Below are positions 5,422 to 6,898 of a stretch of DNA of 6,898 nt, piece by piece (position 1 is the first letter of the stretch; each line of letters starts with the position of its first letter). The notes below the pieces were generated by a model that ran no database searches, was not told the DNA's origin, and saw nothing but the letters and a program-made list of their open reading frames with translations. The translations under genes and the position numbers were made by a program. This stretch comes from Conexibacter sp. (GTDB taxonomy: Bacteria > Actinomycetota > Thermoleophilia > Solirubrobacterales > Solirubrobacteraceae). The stretch spans positions 1 through 6,898 of the forward strand of contig JAOPZP010000127.1 in NCBI GenBank assembly GCA_025964055.1, written 5' to 3'.

Positions 5422-5437
5422 GGTAAGCCGGCTAACC
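5422..5437. promoter_or_regulatory. Near-perfect 16-bp palindrome upstream of the Crp-type gene
   Basis: GGTAAGCCGGCTAACC is a palindrome except for the A/A pair at positions 4 and 13. It lies 22 bp before the regulator's GTG, where an autoregulating dimer would bind. It differs from the E. coli CRP site (TGTGA-N6-TCACA), as expected if this protein has a different recognition helix. The location and symmetry are seen; the role is inferred. Confidence 0.4.
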
Positions 5438-5443
5438 CCTGAT

Positions 5444-5469
5444 CCAGGTGGCCGGCCGCCGGTGCCTGG
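5444..5469. repeat. GC-rich hairpin between c-di-GMP gene and regulator gene
   Basis: CCAGG (5444-5448) pairs with CCTGG (5465-5469), two G-T wobbles continue the stem, and CCGG (5452-5455) pairs with CCGG (5459-5462) around the loop CCG. This makes a compact stem starting 15 nt after the upstream gene's stop in the direction of transcription. Without a T-tract it is more likely a pause, processing or mRNA-stabilising hairpin than a strong terminator. Confidence 0.35.
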
Positions 5470-5484
5470 GCATGGGTCTCGGAC

Positions 5485-6898
5485 TCAGGCGGCGCGGGCC
5501 GGCGCGGCGCAGCCCAGCGCCGCGTCGAGCCGCGCCACGATGCCCGGCGCCGCCTCGGGCGGCACGGGGCGCGCGTAGAGGTAGCCCTGCCCGATGTCGC
5601 AGCCGAGCGCCTCGACGACCTGACCCTGGGCCTCGGTCTCGATGCCCTCGGCGACCACGCTGAAGCCGAGCGTCCGGGCCATGTCGGTCACCGCGCGCAC
5701 GATCGCCACGGCCTCCCGGCTGGTCGCCAGGCTGGTGATGAAGAGGCGGTCGAGCTTGAGCACGTCCAGCGGCAGGTCCCGCAGGCAGGCCAGCGACGAC
5801 TGGCCGACGCCGAAGTCGTCGAGCGCGATGCGGACGCCGGCCCGGTTGAGGGTGCGCAGCGTCGCGTGCGCCACGTCGGGGTCCTGCATCACCGCCGACT
5901 CGGTCACCTCCAGCATGAGGTCCCCGGGGTTCAGGCCGCGCTCGGCCAGCGCGCCGAGCACGTCGGCGGCCAGCTCCGGCCGGCCGAGCTGCACGCGCGA
6001 GACGTTGACCGACATGGACATGTCGCCCAGCGCGAGCCCGGCGTCGCGCCAGCGGCGCTGCTGGTCGAGCGCCTCGTGCAGCACCCAGCTGCCCAGCGCC
6101 GCGATCACGCCGTGCTGCTCGGCGAGCGGGATGAAGCGCCCGGGCGGGATCTCGCCGCGCTCCGGATGGCTCCAGCGCACCAGCGCCTCGAAGCCCGCGA
6201 CGCGCCGGTCCGAGAATCGGACGACGGGCTGGTAGGCGAGGTGGAGCTCGCCGCGCTCGATCGCGTGGCGCAGGTCGTTGGTGAGCGCGACGCGCTCGAT
6301 CGTCTCGGCGCGCATGCCGTCGTCGAAGAGCTCGTAGCGGCCGCGCCCGAGGCGCTTGGCGCGGTACATCGCGACGTCGGCGTCGCGCAGCAGCTCGTCG
6401 CCGCATGCCGTGCTGTCGGGGCCGACCAGCGCGATGCCGATGCTCGCGGTGGGCTCCACCTCGACGCCGTCGAGCGTCAGCGAGCGCGCCGCCGCCTCCA
6501 GCAGGCGATCGGCGATCGCGGCGCTCTCGGCGACCTCGTCGAGGCCCTCGCAGAGGACGGCGAACTCGTCGCCGCCCACGCGCGCGAGCGTGTCGCTGGG
6601 TCGCAGCACGTCGCTCAGGCGCGGGGCGAGCTCGCGCAGCAGCTCGTCGCCGGCGAGGTGGCCGAGGCTGTCGCTGACGTTCTTGAAGTCGTCGACGTCG
6701 AGGTAGAGGACCGCGGTCCAGGTGCCGGCGCGGCGCCCGCGCGCGAGGGCCAGGCGCAGGCGGTCCAGCAACAGCGCGCGGTTGGGCAGGTTGGTGAGCG
6801 GGTCGTGCAGCGACTGGTGGCGCAGGCCGCGCTCGGCGGCGATCCGCCGCAGGGCCGCGGTGAGCACGTTGGCGACCGACTGCAGGAAGGCGAGGTCG
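5485..6898 (-). CDS. GAF-GGDEF-EAL c-di-GMP synthesis/hydrolysis protein (N-terminus outside window)
   Basis: Bifunctional-type c-di-GMP enzyme. The frame stays open to the right edge, and the first visible residues, DLAFLQSVANV, match the end of a GAF sensor domain, so the GTG at 6867 is not the true start. 470 residues are visible. Numbering from that GTG, the diguanylate cyclase domain spans about 20-185, with Asp57, an intact GGDEF (98-102) and the inhibitory I-site RxxD (Arg89, Asp92) five residues before it. The usual guanine-contacting Asn in 'ND' is Ser65 (FKNVSDSLGH), which may lower cyclase activity. The EAL phosphodiesterase domain spans about 195-450 with all key residues: Glu227 (FEALVRW), Asn288, Glu320, Asp350-Asp351, Lys371, Glu407 and Gln427. 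Hydrolysis of c-di-GMP is therefore well supported; synthesis is possible. No membrane helix is visible. It lies 85 bp upstream of the Crp-type gene. Confidence 0.95.
   Translation of the reverse strand, partial: DLAFLQSVANVLTAALRRIAAERGLRHQSLHDPLTNLPNRALLLDRLRLALARGRRAGTWTAVLYLDVDDFKNVSDSLGHLAGDELLRELAPRLSDVLRPSDTLARVGGDEFAVLCEGLDEVAESAAIADRLLEAAARSLTLDGVEVEPTASIGIALVGPDSTACGDELLRDADVAMYRAKRLGRGRYELFDDGMRAETIERVALTNDLRHAIERGELHLAYQPVVRFSDRRVAGFEALVRWSHPERGEIPPGRFIPLAEQHGVIAALGSWVLHEALDQQRRWRDAGLALGDMSMSVNVSRVQLGRPELAADVLGALAERGLNPGDLMLEVTESAVMQDPDVAHATLRTLNRAGVRIALDDFGVGQSSLACLRDLPLDVLKLDRLFITSLATSREAVAIVRAVTDMARTLGFSVVAEGIETEAQGQVVEALGCDIGQGYLYARPVPPEAAPGIVARLDAALGCAAPARAA

Overview
The window is about 70% GC with dense, mostly co-directional minus-strand genes. 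The gene content (trigger factor next to ClpP, a hydrolase-cyclase fusion, a GAF-GGDEF-EAL protein and a tail-fibre-like secreted protein with typical actinobacterial motifs) suggests an actinobacterium. The class Thermoleophilia (Solirubrobacterales-like) is the best guess. That placement rests on recalled motifs, not on a search.

Layout, left to right. Positions 1-2000 hold a protein quality-control pair on the minus strand: tig (trigger factor, 636-1997), then clpP (1-455, cut by the window edge). A 180-bp gap separates them. Divergent from tig, on the plus strand, lies a 46-residue small protein gene (2107-2247). Its stop is followed by four 27-28 bp tandem units, each centred on the palindrome GGGGACTGTCCCC. 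These sit exactly between two convergent genes.

From 2360 to the right edge, four minus-strand genes follow one another with gaps of only 52-114 bp. In transcription order they are: a GAF-GGDEF-EAL c-di-GMP enzyme (5485-6898, 5' end outside the window); a Crp/Fnr-type regulator (4671-5399); an alpha/beta-hydrolase-adenylate cyclase fusion (3284-4618); and a secreted tail-fibre-like surface protein (2360-3169). So c-di-GMP turnover, cAMP synthesis and a cyclic-nucleotide-receptor-type regulator lie together, upstream of a surface protein whose ribosome-binding site is buried in a predicted leader hairpin.

The most interesting details are as follows. The cyclase's hydrolase domain has lost the nucleophile serine and the catalytic histidine, so it looks like a sensor rather than an enzyme. 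The Crp-type protein lacks a recognisable cAMP phosphate-binding cassette, so its ligand is open. Palindromes lie in the gaps before the regulator and before the cyclase. Three genes (tig, the small protein and the cyclase) have TANNNT -10-like hexamers 7-10 nt before ATG and no Shine-Dalgarno, which suggests leaderless mRNAs. The proposal that the four genes form one signalling unit is inference from position. No CRISPR array, tRNA, rRNA, insertion sequence or integrase was seen.
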